Part shown: in pieces, positions 20,621-31,488 of the stretch
How positions within the stretch are numbered: position 1 is the stretch's first letter
How the letters are laid out: every line of letters starts with the position of its first letter
Assembly (NCBI GenBank): GCA_936941155.1
Contig: CAKZJE010000079.1
Span: forward strand, 1-51,090
Direction of reading: 5' to 3'
Length of the DNA: 51,090 bases
From: an uncultured Methylomonas sp.
Lineage (GTDB): Bacteria; Pseudomonadota; Gammaproteobacteria; Methylococcales; Methylomonadaceae
The notes under the pieces: generated by a model
What the model was told of the DNA's origin: nothing
The model's input: the letters and a program-made list of their open reading frames with translations, nothing else
Databases searched by the model: none
Position numbers and translations under genes: made by a program

Positions 20621-21433
20621 ATGCTTATTGATTGGTTTACCGTTGCAGCGCAACTGCTTAACTTTGTGATTTTAATTGCCTTGTTGAAGCGATTTTTGTA
20701 TCAACCGATTTTGCAAGCATTGGATGCACGAGAACATCGAATTAGCGCAGAGTTGAGCGAGGCGGATGCGAAAAAACAGCAAGCGCAAGCCGAATACGAA
20801 CAGTTTTGCCAAAAAAATCAAGAATTTGACTTGCAACGGGCAGAGCTTTTCAAAACCGCTAGTGAAGAAGCGAAAACAGAGCGGCAGCGTTTGTTAACGG
20901 AAGCCAGAATTGAAGCAGATAATCTGCGTAGCCAGCGACAACAAGCGTTAGCACAAGAAGTTGAGGTGTTAATGACTTCATTAACTCGACAAATCCAAAC
21001 GGAAGTTTTTGCTATCACGCGACAAGTTTTAACCGATTTAGCAGACGTGAATTTAGAAAATCAGATGATTGCTGTGTTTATGGAAAAACTTCGCAGCAGT
21101 GATCCTGAAATCGTGAGCGTTCTCAAAAACACTGCTACGCCTTTATTGCTGCGCACGGCATTTACTTTGTCGGAAGCGCAACAGCTTGAAATTCAGCAAA
21201 CTATTGCAAAAATAGCAGGCAGTGAAATCGAATTGCAATTGACTACAGAAGCGAAATTAATCAGCGGTATTGAATTAAGCAGTGTTGGTCAAAAAATTGT
21301 TTGGACGCTGGCTGATTATCTTGGCAACGTAGAAAACAATCTCAAGAATTTATTACAGCAGCATATTGACGTAGATAAACCTGAAAAACATCCTACCGAA
21401 TTTTCCAAAAGAGCAGCAGAAGATGTCAGCTAA
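20621..21433 (+). CDS. atpF: N-type ATPase subunit b fused to a delta-like C-terminal domain
   Basis: This is a 270-residue stator subunit. I start at the ATG at 20621, two nt after the atpE stop, because the longer open frame would run back through atpE. One N-terminal membrane helix ([22 protein letters not shown]) precedes a long charged coiled coil (residues ~35-140). The last ~80 residues ([18 protein letters not shown]...[24 protein letters not shown]) resemble the C-terminal part of subunit delta (OSCP), where D/E-x-x-LIGG-x-x-I-x-x-G is typical. No separate delta gene exists in the operon, so this b-delta fusion probably supplies it. Confidence 0.88.
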   Translation: MLIDWFTVAAQLLNFVILIALLKRFLYQPILQALDAREHRISAELSEADAKKQQAQAEYEQFCQKNQEFDLQRAELFKTASEEAKTERQRLLTEARIEADNLRSQRQQALAQEVEVLMTSLTRQIQTEVFAITRQVLTDLADVNLENQMIAVFMEKLRSSDPEIVSVLKNTATPLLLRTAFTLSEAQQLEIQQTIAKIAGSEIELQLTTEAKLISGIELSSVGQKIVWTLADYLGNVENNLKNLLQQHIDVDKPEKHPTEFSKRAAEDVS

Positions 21434-22958
21434 TACTTTAACCTCTGGTTTTGACAGTCTTTTTTCCAATTTAGCGCAAGCGCGAGCAACCAGTAGTACA
21501 GAACTGACTAGCCGTGAAGTTGGCATCATCACCAGTATCGCCACTGGGATTGCTAAAGTGTCTGGCTTGCCGAATATCGGTTTTGAAGAATTAGTCAAAT
21601 TTTCTGGCGATGTGTACGGAATTGCTTTTAATATCGACGAAGACGAAATCGGCGTAGTGTTGCTGGGAGAGTATTGGCACTTGCACGCAGGCGATGAAGT
21701 GGAGCGCACTGGGCGGGTGATGGATATTGGCGTTGGCAATGCGTTATTAGGGCGAGTGATTGACCCGCTGGGGCGAGTTTTAGACGGAGGTAAGTCACTA
21801 GAGTTTGCCGAGCGATTGCCTATTGAACGCCCCTCGCCAGCCATTATGGATCGCGCTCCCGTAACAGTGCCTTTGCAAACCGGCTTGAAAGTAATTGACG
21901 CACTCATTCCCATCGGACGCGGACAGCGAGAATTAATTTTAGGCGATAGACAAACGGGTAAAACTGCGATTGCCTTGGATACTATTCTGAATCAACGCGA
22001 CCAAAACGTGCTGTGCATTTATTGTGCGATTGGACAACGTGCATCTGGCGTGGCAAAAGTGATTGCGACATTGCGAGAAAAAGGCGCGTTAGATTACACA
22101 GTCGTCGTTGTCACTGAAGGCAATGAGCCACCGGGACTCGCTTATATCGCGCCTTATGCTGCGACCAGTATTGGCGAATATTTTATGGCGCAAGGTCGCG
22201 ATGTGTTGATTGTGTATGATGACTTAACACATCATGCGCGGGCTTATCGAGAGCTGTCTTTGCTGTTGCGCCGTCCACCAGGGCGCGAAGCTTTTCCCGG
22301 TGATATTTTTTATATCCACTCGCGCTTGTTAGAACGCGCGACGCATTTGCTACCCGAATTAGGCGGAGGTTCTTTAACTGCGCTGCCGATTGTGGAAACC
22401 GAAGCCCAAAATATGTCCGCTTATATTCCCACGAATTTGATTTCGATTACCGATGGACAAATTTATCTGTCGCCTTCGTTGTTAGAATTAGGCATTTTAC
22501 CCGCTGTAGATGTGGGGAAATCGGTATCGCGGGTTGGTGGCAAAGCGCAATTAGCCGCTTATCGTGCTGTTGCGGGAGATTTAAAACTGGCTTACGCCCA
22601 GTTTGAAGAATTAGAAACTTTTGCGCGTTTCGGGGCGCGTTTAGATGAAAATACCCGCCACATTATTGAACACGGGCGGCGAATTCGGGCGTGTTTGAAA
22701 CAATCAGAATTTCAACCGCTACCCGTCACTGCGCAAATCACAGTGCTATTAGCATTAAGTGCCGGATTATTTGATGAAATACCTTTGGCAGTTATGGCAA
22801 AAGCGGAAGCCGCAGTGTGGCAAGCCGCAGCAGAAATTCCCGCTGAAATTTGTCATCGTTTTCAAACGGCAACAAAATTAACCGATGCTGATCGTGAAAC
22901 TATTTTGCAAATTGCACGGCAAACTTTAGCAAGCTTTTATGCTGGGAAAGCAGTCTGA
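21423..22958 (+). CDS. atpA: N-type ATPase subunit alpha
   Basis: This is the 511-residue non-catalytic nucleotide-binding subunit of the F1 head. It has the N-terminal beta-barrel ([20 protein letters not shown]), the P-loop GDRQTGKT (about residues 175-182), [33 protein letters not shown] and the alpha-typical [14 protein letters not shown]. The ATG lies 11 nt inside atpF and the stop overlaps the atpG start (TGATG), so translation is tightly coupled. Confidence 0.95.
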   Translation: MSANTLTSGFDSLFSNLAQARATSSTELTSREVGIITSIATGIAKVSGLPNIGFEELVKFSGDVYGIAFNIDEDEIGVVLLGEYWHLHAGDEVERTGRVMDIGVGNALLGRVIDPLGRVLDGGKSLEFAERLPIERPSPAIMDRAPVTVPLQTGLKVIDALIPIGRGQRELILGDRQTGKTAIALDTILNQRDQNVLCIYCAIGQRASGVAKVIATLREKGALDYTVVVVTEGNEPPGLAYIAPYAATSIGEYFMAQGRDVLIVYDDLTHHARAYRELSLLLRRPPGREAFPGDIFYIHSRLLERATHLLPELGGGSLTALPIVETEAQNMSAYIPTNLISITDGQIYLSPSLLELGILPAVDVGKSVSRVGGKAQLAAYRAVAGDLKLAYAQFEELETFARFGARLDENTRHIIEHGRRIRACLKQSEFQPLPVTAQITVLLALSAGLFDEIPLAVMAKAEAAVWQAAAEIPAEICHRFQTATKLTDADRETILQIARQTLASFYAGKAV

Positions 22959-23845
22959 TGAGCGATACCACTGCGAGTTTGCAGCATCAAATTTCCAGTG
23001 CTGGCGAATTAAAAGGTGTGGTGCGCACCATGAAAACCCTAGCCGCATCCAGTATTAGCCAATATGAAAACGCGGTGCGGGCATTAGATGATTATTACCG
23101 CACTGTGCAATTAGGATTGCTGGCTTGTTTTCAGCACAAACAATTAATCACGCAAACAAAAATCACCGCCGGCGCAGATAAAATCAGTGCAGTCGTGTTT
23201 GGTTCAGATCAAGGCTTAGTCGGACAATTCAATGACATTATTGCCAATTATGCCGCCCAAACATTAGCCGGTTTATCAGGCAAAAAAACAATTTTAGCCG
23301 TTGGTGAGCGCGTGCAAGTCAGATTGCAAGATGCTGGCATAGAGCCTTTGCAGGTTTTTAATGTCCCGACTATTCTGAGTTTAATCACGCCTTTAGTAGG
23401 ACAGATTTTGTTTGAATTAGAAGCGCAACGCGAAACAGGCGCAATTAATCAAGTTTACTTATTTTATAACTGTTCTAAATCAGGTTCAGTCTATGAACCT
23501 ATGATGCAACGCTTATTGCCGCCCGATGAAACGTGGCGCAGTGATTTAATGCAGCTGCATTGGCCAACTAAAAACCTACCTGAAATTATCGGCGGCAACG
23601 CCACATCGTTACCTGCTTTAATGCAGGAATATCTATTTGTATCTTTATTTCGCGCGTGTGCACAGTCCCTAGCTACTGAAAATGCCAGTCGTTTAGCCGC
23701 TATGCAACGTGCCGAAAAAAATATTGCCGAGTTGTTGGAAGAGTTAAATCGAAATTTTCATCGTTTGCGCCAAAATGCGATTGACGAAGAATTGTTTGAT
23801 GTGATTTCAGGATTTGAAGCCTTAAGCAAAACTGTGCAAAAGTAA
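22958..23845 (+). CDS. atpG: N-type ATPase subunit gamma
   Basis: This 295-residue rotor-shaft subunit closes the operon. The N-terminal helix begins LQHQISSAGELKGVVRTMKTLAASSI, where canonical gamma has I-x-S-(V/I)-x-(N/S)-T-x-K-I-T-x-A-M-x-x-V-A; GSDQGLVGQFN is the conserved gamma turn. The C-terminal helix (ENASRLAAMQRAEKNIAELLEELNRNFHRLRQNAIDEELFDVISGFEAL) is the family signature. It is divergent from housekeeping gamma, consistent with an N-type enzyme. No strong terminator is visible after it. Confidence 0.9.
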   Translation: MSDTTASLQHQISSAGELKGVVRTMKTLAASSISQYENAVRALDDYYRTVQLGLLACFQHKQLITQTKITAGADKISAVVFGSDQGLVGQFNDIIANYAAQTLAGLSGKKTILAVGERVQVRLQDAGIEPLQVFNVPTILSLITPLVGQILFELEAQRETGAINQVYLFYNCSKSGSVYEPMMQRLLPPDETWRSDLMQLHWPTKNLPEIIGGNATSLPALMQEYLFVSLFRACAQSLATENASRLAAMQRAEKNIAELLEELNRNFHRLRQNAIDEELFDVISGFEALSKTVQK

Positions 23846-24131
23846 TCAACAAAACAGTGTTTGTATTTTGCTACGGAACAAAAGAGAATTAACTTTTCTG
23901 TTTGCTGAAAATAAACTTTTTCGATTATTTCTAAGTCTAATGTGGTATCTTTCTTATCGAATAAAAAATGACGATTTCAACGGAAGTTGAACATAATATT
24001 TAACTTATAAACTGTCATATAATATTTAAAAAACTTAACTAGCTATTTCAAACCAAGTTGCAGAGCGTAACAATCAACCTCTAAATGCTTGCATATAATC
24101 ACTTAGAATCTTTGCAAACCAGATAGTCACT

Positions 24132-26201
24132 ATGAGAAAACTGCATTGTAAAATCCAACCGTTTATTGTTTTATCACTTTTTTGCCTCACTGCTGTTGCC
24201 GAAGATAAGGAATCATTAGACGTGATTGCCGCAAGAGATAAGCAGTTGTTGACAGAACTAGAGGATTTAAAAGAGGCCTATAAATATGTAAAAAGTGCTT
24301 CTAAAATTCCTTTGAAAGAACGTGACGCTCCCGGTATCGTCACAGTGATTAGCGAAGAAGAAATTCTCAATTCTGGTGCGAGAGATTTAGTGGATGTTTT
24401 GCGTCTTGTGCCGGGATTTGATTTTGGTGTTGATGTAGAAAATACCATAGGCGTAGGAGTGCGTGGCAATTGGGCGCATGAAGGAAAAGTAGTGTTGCTG
24501 ATTGATGGCTTGGAAATGAACGAGCGGCGTTTTGCTAATTTGTTTTTAGGGCAACATTATCCGATAGACCACATCCAAAAAATCGAAGTGATTCGAGGGC
24601 CCGGCTCTGTGATGTATGGTGGATTCGCTAAATTGGGCGTTATTAATGTGATTACTAAAAGCGCAAATGATTTGCAGGGAATCTCTGTGGTTGGGCGTTA
24701 TGGACAAATGGCAAAAAGTAACGGACATCGTAATATCAATTTTTACGCGGGCAAAAAACTCACTGAAGACATGTCTTTTAATGTGTCAGGAAAAGTTGGC
24801 GAAGCGCATCGCAGTGATAGACTCTATCAAGACGCTTTCGGCACAGAAATCAATCTCGCTAATACAAACACCTCAAGTAACTATTTGCTCAATGTTGGCT
24901 TTCAATACAAAGACTTAGCCTTGCGTTTTTTTATGGATGATTACAAAGTAGAAAGCAGCGACCGATTTGTTGCAATAGATAATAACGCAATGACGCGAGA
25001 CTTTAAAACATACGTTTTTGATCTTAAATACCAACACGAATTAGCAGAAAACCTTAAGCTGCATGTTAATTTTGATTATTCCAATCAACTGCCTTGGGTG
25101 ACTAAAGCCTATCTTGATGGAAAAACTCGATACACCAATGCGCTATTAACGCAGCGATATTTGGGCGGAGCGCGTTTAGATTATGCCTTTAAAGACACAT
25201 TAAAACTAACAGGCGGGCTAGAGTACAGCCATGAAGATTTCAAAAATCTCGCCGGACAATATGACGATTTGCATACAAAAGATTTTTATATGCAAAAATT
25301 GCCCACTTATGAAAATGTTGCACCGTATTTAGAAGGCTTAGTGAAAACAGAATGGACTAATTTCACCTTTGGTTTACGCTACGATTACCATAATACCTTT
25401 GCACCTAATTTTTCACAGCGATTTGTATTAACGGATAGTTTTGGCGATTTCCATTATAAATTGCTTTATAACAAATCTTTTCGGATTCCAACCATTGAAA
25501 ACGCCATCTTAAGCACAACGCAGCTGATAAAACCTGAGCGTAATAAATCTTATGAAATCGAATTAGGATATGATTTTAATAAAAACTTAACGTTTAATGT
25601 CAATGCGTTTTATTCCATTTCTAAAGATATTATTGTTTATGGCATTAGTCCAGCCAATCGCAACGCCGCATTAGGACAAGGACAAGAATATTATAATGCC
25701 AATCAAAAAATAGAAAGTGTTGGTGTAGAAAGTGAATTGCGCTGGAAACAAGACTGGGGATATTTAACTTTAAATCACAGCTATTCACAATTTGTAAACA
25801 ACTTCAAAGATTTTCAACCTATTAATCAAATCACTAATCAAGTCGTTAATTCTAATTTAGCCTTAGCATTTCCTGCGCATAAAGTTACTTTAAATACACA
25901 TATTGAATTAACGCCTTCATTGTCAATTAATCCGTCTTTTATTATTTCAAGCAGTCGTTATGGTTATAACCAATATGATAAAACGGGTACTTTATTGATA
26001 TTACATAAATATCCTCCAGAAGTATTGGCGAATGTTTACTTCCGCTATAAAAATTTATTTTTTAAAAACTTAGAACTCGGTATTGGTGCTTATAATTTAT
26101 TTAATGCAAATCATAATTTTATTCAACCGTATAATAGCGGTCATGCACCTTTACCAGACAAATCAAGAGAGATTATTTTTAGACTCTCTTATCAATTATA
26201 A
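24132..26201 (+). CDS. TonB-dependent receptor-like outer-membrane protein
   Basis: This 689-residue protein has an N-terminal signal peptide ending near AVA-EDK. A plug domain spans about residues 60-175 (APGIVTVISEEEILNSGARDL...LLIDGLEMNERR...IQKIEVIRGPGSVMYGGFAKLGVINVITK), and a ~510-residue barrel ends in REIIFRLSYQL. A weak TonB-box-like stretch (ESLDVIAA) and a ~30-residue helical linker precede the plug. It is likely an active outer-membrane transporter or ligand sensor; the substrate is not evident. The gene starts a cluster with two solute-binding proteins and a hybrid kinase, suggesting that its ligand is also monitored. The 286-nt leader contains a TATAAT at 24018-24023, but no well-placed -35. 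Confidence 0.88.
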   Translation: MRKLHCKIQPFIVLSLFCLTAVAEDKESLDVIAARDKQLLTELEDLKEAYKYVKSASKIPLKERDAPGIVTVISEEEILNSGARDLVDVLRLVPGFDFGVDVENTIGVGVRGNWAHEGKVVLLIDGLEMNERRFANLFLGQHYPIDHIQKIEVIRGPGSVMYGGFAKLGVINVITKSANDLQGISVVGRYGQMAKSNGHRNINFYAGKKLTEDMSFNVSGKVGEAHRSDRLYQDAFGTEINLANTNTSSNYLLNVGFQYKDLALRFFMDDYKVESSDRFVAIDNNAMTRDFKTYVFDLKYQHELAENLKLHVNFDYSNQLPWVTKAYLDGKTRYTNALLTQRYLGGARLDYAFKDTLKLTGGLEYSHEDFKNLAGQYDDLHTKDFYMQKLPTYENVAPYLEGLVKTEWTNFTFGLRYDYHNTFAPNFSQRFVLTDSFGDFHYKLLYNKSFRIPTIENAILSTTQLIKPERNKSYEIELGYDFNKNLTFNVNAFYSISKDIIVYGISPANRNAALGQGQEYYNANQKIESVGVESELRWKQDWGYLTLNHSYSQFVNNFKDFQPINQITNQVVNSNLALAFPAHKVTLNTHIELTPSLSINPSFIISSSRYGYNQYDKTGTLLILHKYPPEVLANVYFRYKNLFFKNLELGIGAYNLFNANHNFIQPYNSGHAPLPDKSREIIFRLSYQL

Positions 26202-26235
26202 CTAAGTCTTTTAAGATGTAATCAAAAAACAGAAT

Positions 26236-27015
26236 ATGAAGAAAATCAGCATACTTTTTTTTGCTTTTCTTTTGATCTTAACAAGTAGTGGATTAACTAC
26301 TTGTTTTGCAGAGCCTGTGACTATTTATTTTTACAATCCAGAAAGTAGTATTGATAACTTTGCTATGTTAAAAACAAATTTTGATGATTATTTATTAAAA
26401 CAAGGTAGTTATCAATTTCAACCTTTTAATAATATGGAAAAGTTTGAGGAAAAACTTGATAAAAAAAATAGCATATATTTATTATCAAGCTGGCATTTTA
26501 ATACACTACAAAAAAAATACCCGCTCAAAATTGCCTTACTTGGCACTTACAAAGACACTATCAAACAAAAAAAAGTGCTGTGTGCAAAAAAAGAGATTGT
26601 TGATTTGACAATGCTAAAAACGATTAAAGTCATTGCCGGTGCGGGCAGCGAGGCTTATAGCCGCAGTATTTTGCAACAAATATTAGGCACAAGATATAAA
26701 GAGATAGACGAAATCAGAATCCTTAAAGTTCCTAAAGACATTGATGCGTTAATGGCCGTTGGTTTTGGTATGGCGGAGGCCGCCATTTCCGCAGAAGGTA
26801 CTTTAAAATACTTAGAAGACATAAATCCAAATCAATATAAGCAATTAAATTATTTGGGATATAGTGAAGCAAATTATCTATTGGTGGCAGCTACCATGGA
26901 CAAACCGGACAAGTTAGAAAGTAAATTACTCGACATTTTATATAACATGCCAGCGGATGAAAAAAGTCAAAGGGATTTGCTTTTATTGGGGTTAGATGGA
27001 TGGAAATGGAAATGA
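26236..27015 (+). CDS. PhnD-like periplasmic solute-binding protein
   Basis: This 259-residue protein has a clear signal peptide (MKKISILFFAFLLILTSSGLTTCFA). The body resembles the phosphate/phosphonate-binding (PhnD-like) family: an opening strand VTIYFYNPES, then ALLGTYKDTIKQKKVLCAKKEIVDLTMLKTIKVIAGAGSEAYSRSILQQILG and DIDALMAVGFGMAEAAISAEG. Proteins of this fold often serve as sensor domains or partners as well as transporter receptors. No permease or ATPase gene is nearby. It starts 34 nt after the receptor stop and overlaps the next gene by 4 nt. Ligand unknown. Confidence 0.75.
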   Translation: MKKISILFFAFLLILTSSGLTTCFAEPVTIYFYNPESSIDNFAMLKTNFDDYLLKQGSYQFQPFNNMEKFEEKLDKKNSIYLLSSWHFNTLQKKYPLKIALLGTYKDTIKQKKVLCAKKEIVDLTMLKTIKVIAGAGSEAYSRSILQQILGTRYKEIDEIRILKVPKDIDALMAVGFGMAEAAISAEGTLKYLEDINPNQYKQLNYLGYSEANYLLVAATMDKPDKLESKLLDILYNMPADEKSQRDLLLLGLDGWKWK

Positions 27016-27926
27016 TAAAAATTTATAAAATAGTCATCATCTTAAGTTATTTATTTAGCCAGTATGGATTTTCTCAGAGCAATAAAATACTGATTGTTAA
27101 TTCGAGTGGCGCAATCACAAAATATGCAAAAAATGCAAATGAATTTAAACAAAGTTTATCAAAAGACTATCAATGGTCAGAGTTGAATTTAGCAGGGCTT
27201 GAGAATCCTGAAAATGAATTAGAAAAATTGATTAAAACAGAAAACCCTAGTGTTATTTATTGTATTGGCACAAAAGCTTATCTTTTGGCGCAGCAATATG
27301 TCGAAGATAGAAAACTATTATTTTCTGCGGCAATTAATTGGAAAAGATTAAATGTAAATGAAAAGACGTATGGAATTTCCAATGAATTGCAACCTTCACA
27401 AGAAATGTCGTTTTTAAAGATGTTTTTTCCCAAAGTCAAAAAAGTGGGAATTATTTATAGCAATAAATTTAATCAGCAATATGTAGAGCAAGCCAAAAAA
27501 GAAATACAACTTTTACAAATAGAAATTATTAGTCAAGCTATTGATGAATCGTCAGAAGTTGCTTCAGCATTAAATGAATTGTTGCCCAAGGTCGATATAT
27601 TATGGGTGATTTCAGACCCCGTTGTTTTAGATAATAAAGATGTTGTAGTGCAGATTTTTAAAACGGCTGCGGCACAACAAAAACAAGTCTATGCGTATAG
27701 TGATATTTATATTCAATACGGTGCAGTGTTAAGTGTTTCTTATGATGCGGGTACAACAGGCGGGCAGGCGGCGGGATTGTTAAAGTCAATCCCTAGCCAA
27801 AAAGTGGAAGTTCCCGCAGGCACGGATATTACGTTAAATATGTGTTTGATTGATAAGTTGAAAATAGATTTTAATAAAAGTGCGTTGTCTTCAGTGACGA
27901 ATATGTTTAATTGCACTCAGGAATGA
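27012..27926 (+). CDS. ABC-type substrate-binding protein of the TrpX-like family
   Basis: I start at the ATG at 27012, which forms an ATGA overlap with the upstream stop; ATGs at 27000 and 27006 are alternatives. The ~304-residue product has a signal peptide ([21 protein letters not shown]) and two Rossmann-like lobes. Recognisable are [16 protein letters not shown], the central [45 protein letters not shown] and [21 protein letters not shown], all typical of the TrpX-like (PF04392) binding-protein family. It has no cognate permease here. Its position between the PhnD-like protein and the hybrid kinase suggests it contributes to ligand sensing; that is inference. Confidence 0.8.
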   Translation: MIKIYKIVIILSYLFSQYGFSQSNKILIVNSSGAITKYAKNANEFKQSLSKDYQWSELNLAGLENPENELEKLIKTENPSVIYCIGTKAYLLAQQYVEDRKLLFSAAINWKRLNVNEKTYGISNELQPSQEMSFLKMFFPKVKKVGIIYSNKFNQQYVEQAKKEIQLLQIEIISQAIDESSEVASALNELLPKVDILWVISDPVVLDNKDVVVQIFKTAAAQQKQVYAYSDIYIQYGAVLSVSYDAGTTGGQAAGLLKSIPSQKVEVPAGTDITLNMCLIDKLKIDFNKSALSSVTNMFNCTQE

Positions 27927-30900
27927 AGAATAAAATGAGTGCTTGTTTCGGCAAAAAAATGCAAACTGATCATACTTTAAAAGTAAAGCGCGGCATTAGT
28001 TTTAGATTATTGGTGACAACATTAAGCTTAATTGTGAGTTTATTGGTTACTTTTGTGGGCGTTGAATTATTTTTGCAAAAAAAAATAGTTGAAGAAGAAT
28101 TAAGTTGGCGAATTCAGTCTGTGCAAGCTAATTTAAATGAACAAGGGCGCGTATTGTCTGTATTGCTAAGTAATCAAATAGAATCTGAAATTGCGCTGAG
28201 TAATTATTCTTTAATTAAGGGGCTTATTGAAAATGCGGTAAAAGAATCAAAGTCTTTAGATTATGTGATTTTAACAACGAAAGAAGGCAAGGCTATCGTA
28301 CATACAGCGCAAGAATCTTTAGAGTATCAAAAATTAACAGAGCCACAAGATTTATTTGCTATTGCACAAACCCATTCGGGATTTCAAGATTATCCACAAC
28401 GGCATGTTAGAGAATATATTACCCCGATTAAAATAGGAAATCCTTGGGGGGTTTTGCGATTAGGATTTAGTTTAAAAGATTTGGAGTCGCAAGAATCAAA
28501 ATCTAAACAAGAAATGCGCCGATATACGCATGAGATTTTGAGCACTTCTATTATTGTGGCAATTATTTTTATTATTATTGCTTCAATTTTGGCTTCTATT
28601 ATTTCCACGACGATTTCCAGACCTTTGATTAGTTTAACAAAACTAAGTCAGGTGCTTGGCAAAGGGAATTTTGATACCAATACAGATACTTATCATCGTG
28701 ATAATAAAATTGATCCTCGCACTGAAATTGGCGTGTTAGCGACCGCGTTTATTCAGATGGCAGATGAGGTGAAATATTCGCAGCAGCAACTTGAGAACTA
28801 TAACCATACTTTAGAAGAAACCGTTGAGCAGCGCACCAGTGAATTGTTGGTGGCAAAAGAAATGGCGGAAACGGCGGTAAAGGCGAAAAGCTCGTTTTTG
28901 GCAAATATGAGCCATGAAATTAGAACGCCCATGAATGCGATTATTGGTTTGGGGCATTTGGTGCTGCGCACCGATTTGAATCCTAAACAACGTGATTATT
29001 TGCAAAAAATCACCTCATCGGCGGAAGCGTTACTCAGAATTATCAATGACATTTTAGATTTTTCAAAAATAGAAGCAGGAATGCTGACAATTGAAAAAAC
29101 GGCGTTTAATTTATCCAGTGTGCTTGAAAATGTTGCTAATTTGAATGCGATTGGTGCTTTTGAAAAAAATATTGAATTGTTGTTTGCGGTGAATACCAAT
29201 GTGCCAACGCTGTTAGTGGGCGATCCTTTACGACTAAGCCAAATTTTGCTCAATTTAGTGGGAAATGCCATTAAGTTTACCGATCAAGGCGAGATTATTA
29301 TCTCAATTAAAATGGGGGCAGCGCAAAATATCGGAATCGAATTGATTTTTGAAGTGGTTGACACAGGCATTGGCATGACTCCAGAGCAACAACTGTCATT
29401 ATTTCAATCGTTTAGCCAAGCAGATGCCTCAACAACGCGCCGTTTTGGGGGAACAGGGCTGGGCTTGGCGATTAGCAAGCAATTGGTTGAATTGATGGGT
29501 GGAACGATAGTTGTGGAAAGCAAAGCAGGAATTGGCAGCTTGTTTCGGTTTTCCGTGTTGTTGGATTTGCAAAATCAGATTTGTGCAAAAGGAATGCTGC
29601 CAATAGAAAAAGACGATGAGGTTTTTTATTGTCGCACCTGTTTGACGGTTGATTGCGGCTCGCAGTCTTTGCCGCATTTGCAAGACGTGAAAGTGCTGGT
29701 GGTCGATGATAACGCGAGTGTGCGAGATGTTTTAACCGATATTTTAAACAGCTGGCAAATGCAAGTTGTGAGTGTTGATTCAGGATACGATGCGTTACAG
29801 GCGTTAGAAAAAGCCGCCGCGAGAGATGAGAGTTTTGATTTGGTGTTATTAGATTGGAAAATGCCTGAGTTGGATGGGATTGAAACTGCGCGATTAATAA
29901 AACAAAAGAAAAACCTGCCTAAAGCACCGGTGATTATTATGGTGTCTGGTTTTAATCGTGAAGAGGTAATGGCAAAAGCGCATTTGCAAGCGGTTGAAAT
30001 ACCAGCATTTTTAACAAAACCTATAGAAAACTCTATGTTGTTAGAAACCATTGCGGCAATTTTGGGAGCACCTATTTTAAAATCAACGGTGGAACGAGAA
30101 GAATTGATGGCTTTACCAAAACTACAAGGCATTCATGTGTTGCTGGCAGAAGATAATGAAATAAATCAACAAATTGCGTTGGAGCTGTTGACGGATGTAG
30201 GTGCGTGTGTCGATATTGCTAAAAATGGACAAATTGCAGTGAGCAAAACGGTGCAGGAGCATAATTATTACGATTTGGTGTTAATGGATGTGCAAATGCC
30301 GTTGATGGATGGGATTGAAGCGACGCGCAAAATTCGTGAATACAGAACGGATTTGCCCATTATTGCGATGACAGCTCATGCGATGCCGGAAGAAAAACAA
30401 CGTTGCTATCAAGCTGGCATGAACGATCACATTGCCAAACCGATTAATCCACACCATTTTTATCAAGTGTTGGCACGTTGGGTGAAAAAACGCCCTGAAG
30501 TTTGCGACGTTTTGCCAATCACAACGCCGAAAACTGAACACACAGAATTACCAGAACAACTGTTGCCTTTTGATCTTGCAACGGCTTTAAATTATGTGAA
30601 TGGCAAAAAATCGTTATTGTTAAAAATTATTATTGATTTTAATAAACAATACGCGGGCGCAATGGCTGAGTTGCGGCAGTTATTGCAAGACCAACCCGCC
30701 GATGCTGTGCGATTGGTGCATACATTGAAAAGCATTGCTAGCACGTTGGGAGCGACAGAATTATCTGAGGCTGCAAAAAAATGTGAATATGGATTTCAAG
30801 ATGGAGGCGCGGAGCAAATTAGCCAATTGTTGAATGAGCTGGAAGCCGTATTAAATCCTGCATTGGCGGCTGCATCCACTATGGCAAATCCGCCCGCACA

Positions 30901-31171
30901 ACAGACTGCGCCTGCTTCTGACTCTGTTCCTGAGAAAGCCATTGATTTTGAATTTGCTGCGCAATTGATTAGTGATTTGTATAGATTATTGGAAAAAAAC
31001 AGCTTAACGGCTCGCAAGCATTTTTCGCAATTGCAACAAGTGCTCAGTGGCAATGAAGAAACACAGGAAATTATTGTGACTATGGCGGGTTATATTCAAG
31101 ATCTTGATTTTCGCGCAGCTGAAGAAGCTTTATTAACTTTAGAAACATTGCTGGCAAGCAAAACTTCTTAA
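27923..31171 (+). CDS. Membrane hybrid histidine kinase, HAMP-HisKA-HATPase-REC-REC-HPt
   Basis: I start at the ATG at 27923 (ATGA overlap with the upstream gene); the ATG at 27935 is also possible. Two membrane helices (residues ~27-50 and ~195-225) bracket a ~140-residue periplasmic sensor. A HAMP segment and coiled coil follow. HisKA has its phospho-acceptor at about H331 ([13 protein letters not shown]), and the ATPase has [11 protein letters not shown] and [14 protein letters not shown]. Two receiver domains carry acceptors near D644 ([10 protein letters not shown]) and D789 ([10 protein letters not shown]). An HPt domain follows near H933 ([14 protein letters not shown]), then ~130 further residues. 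It is therefore a complete phosphorelay in one protein. No DNA-binding regulator is adjacent, so the output partner lies elsewhere. Confidence 0.93.
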   Translation: MKNKMSACFGKKMQTDHTLKVKRGISFRLLVTTLSLIVSLLVTFVGVELFLQKKIVEEELSWRIQSVQANLNEQGRVLSVLLSNQIESEIALSNYSLIKGLIENAVKESKSLDYVILTTKEGKAIVHTAQESLEYQKLTEPQDLFAIAQTHSGFQDYPQRHVREYITPIKIGNPWGVLRLGFSLKDLESQESKSKQEMRRYTHEILSTSIIVAIIFIIIASILASIISTTISRPLISLTKLSQVLGKGNFDTNTDTYHRDNKIDPRTEIGVLATAFIQMADEVKYSQQQLENYNHTLEETVEQRTSELLVAKEMAETAVKAKSSFLANMSHEIRTPMNAIIGLGHLVLRTDLNPKQRDYLQKITSSAEALLRIINDILDFSKIEAGMLTIEKTAFNLSSVLENVANLNAIGAFEKNIELLFAVNTNVPTLLVGDPLRLSQILLNLVGNAIKFTDQGEIIISIKMGAAQNIGIELIFEVVDTGIGMTPEQQLSLFQSFSQADASTTRRFGGTGLGLAISKQLVELMGGTIVVESKAGIGSLFRFSVLLDLQNQICAKGMLPIEKDDEVFYCRTCLTVDCGSQSLPHLQDVKVLVVDDNASVRDVLTDILNSWQMQVVSVDSGYDALQALEKAAARDESFDLVLLDWKMPELDGIETARLIKQKKNLPKAPVIIMVSGFNREEVMAKAHLQAVEIPAFLTKPIENSMLLETIAAILGAPILKSTVEREELMALPKLQGIHVLLAEDNEINQQIALELLTDVGACVDIAKNGQIAVSKTVQEHNYYDLVLMDVQMPLMDGIEATRKIREYRTDLPIIAMTAHAMPEEKQRCYQAGMNDHIAKPINPHHFYQVLARWVKKRPEVCDVLPITTPKTEHTELPEQLLPFDLATALNYVNGKKSLLLKIIIDFNKQYAGAMAELRQLLQDQPADAVRLVHTLKSIASTLGATELSEAAKKCEYGFQDGGAEQISQLLNELEAVLNPALAAASTMANPPAQQTAPASDSVPEKAIDFEFAAQLISDLYRLLEKNSLTARKHFSQLQQVLSGNEETQEIIVTMAGYIQDLDFRAAEEALLTLETLLASKTS

Positions 31172-31209
31172 GAAATGAGCACGAAACAACTTATGCAAGT
31201 TTATTTTGT

Positions 31210-31254
31210 GTAGGTGCGGATTTATCCGCACTGTGCGAATGAATTCGCACCTAC
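31210..31254. repeat. Composite palindrome, GTAGGTGCGGA family
   Basis: Two small hairpins (TGCGGA-TTTA-TCCGCA and TGCGAA-TGAA-TTCGCA) lie inside an outer inverted repeat GTAGGTGCG / CGCACCTAC. It sits 38 nt after the hybrid kinase stop codon and may cap its transcript. Confidence 0.7.
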
Positions 31255-31322
31255 AGCAGTCGAGCTTATTTCATGCACGTTCCTAATTGATGTATTGGAT
31301 GAAAAAATAACTGAATAATGAT

Positions 31323-31367
31323 GTAGATGCGGATTCATTCGCTTTGAGTGATTAAAATCCCCCCTAC
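31323..31367. repeat. Degenerate copy of the GTAGGTGCGGA element
   Basis: The left part, GTAGATGCGGATTCATTCGC, matches the element at 31210 with several changes. The right part keeps only CCTAC. It looks like a decayed copy. Confidence 0.45.
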
Positions 31368-31396
31368 ATTGATTGCATTTCAGATATAAATGACCG

Positions 31397-31436
31397 AAAA
31401 ATTTTCAAGATGACCAGTCGTCTTAAAAAATTTCAG
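31397..31436. repeat. Interspersed repeat with GACGAC/GTCGTC hairpin, copy B
   Basis: AAAAATTTTCAAGATGAC-CA-GTCGTCTT at 31397-31424, followed by AAAAAATTTCAG, matches the element at 17092. One arm position is G-T instead of G-C. Confidence 0.65.
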
Positions 31437-31460
31437 CTCAAATAACTATTTGTTCGACGC

Positions 31461-31488
31461 ATAAAGACGCGATTAATCGCGCCTCTAC
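31461..31488. repeat. Palindrome AGACGCGATTAATCGCGCCT, related to the GTAGAGACGC family
   Basis: AGACGCGATT pairs with AATCGCGCCT with one mismatch, flanked by CTCTAC on the right as in the common GTAGAGACGC palindromes. It lies 20 nt beyond the stop of the minus-strand nitrate reductase gene and could act as its transcript end. Confidence 0.6.

Noticed and set aside
21353-21913. 186-residue minus-strand frame over the atpF-atpA junction
   Set aside because: It is the reverse of the conserved alpha-subunit N-terminus; a shadow frame.
23846-24131. Promoter for the receptor operon around TATAAT at 24018
   Set aside because: The -10 match is perfect, but the nearest TTGAAC-like -35 is 25 nt away and the region is generally AT-rich, so I do not list it as a feature.
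29626-30132. 168-residue minus-strand frame inside the hybrid kinase
   Set aside because: It lies opposite well-conserved receiver-domain sequence and shows no recognisable protein pattern.
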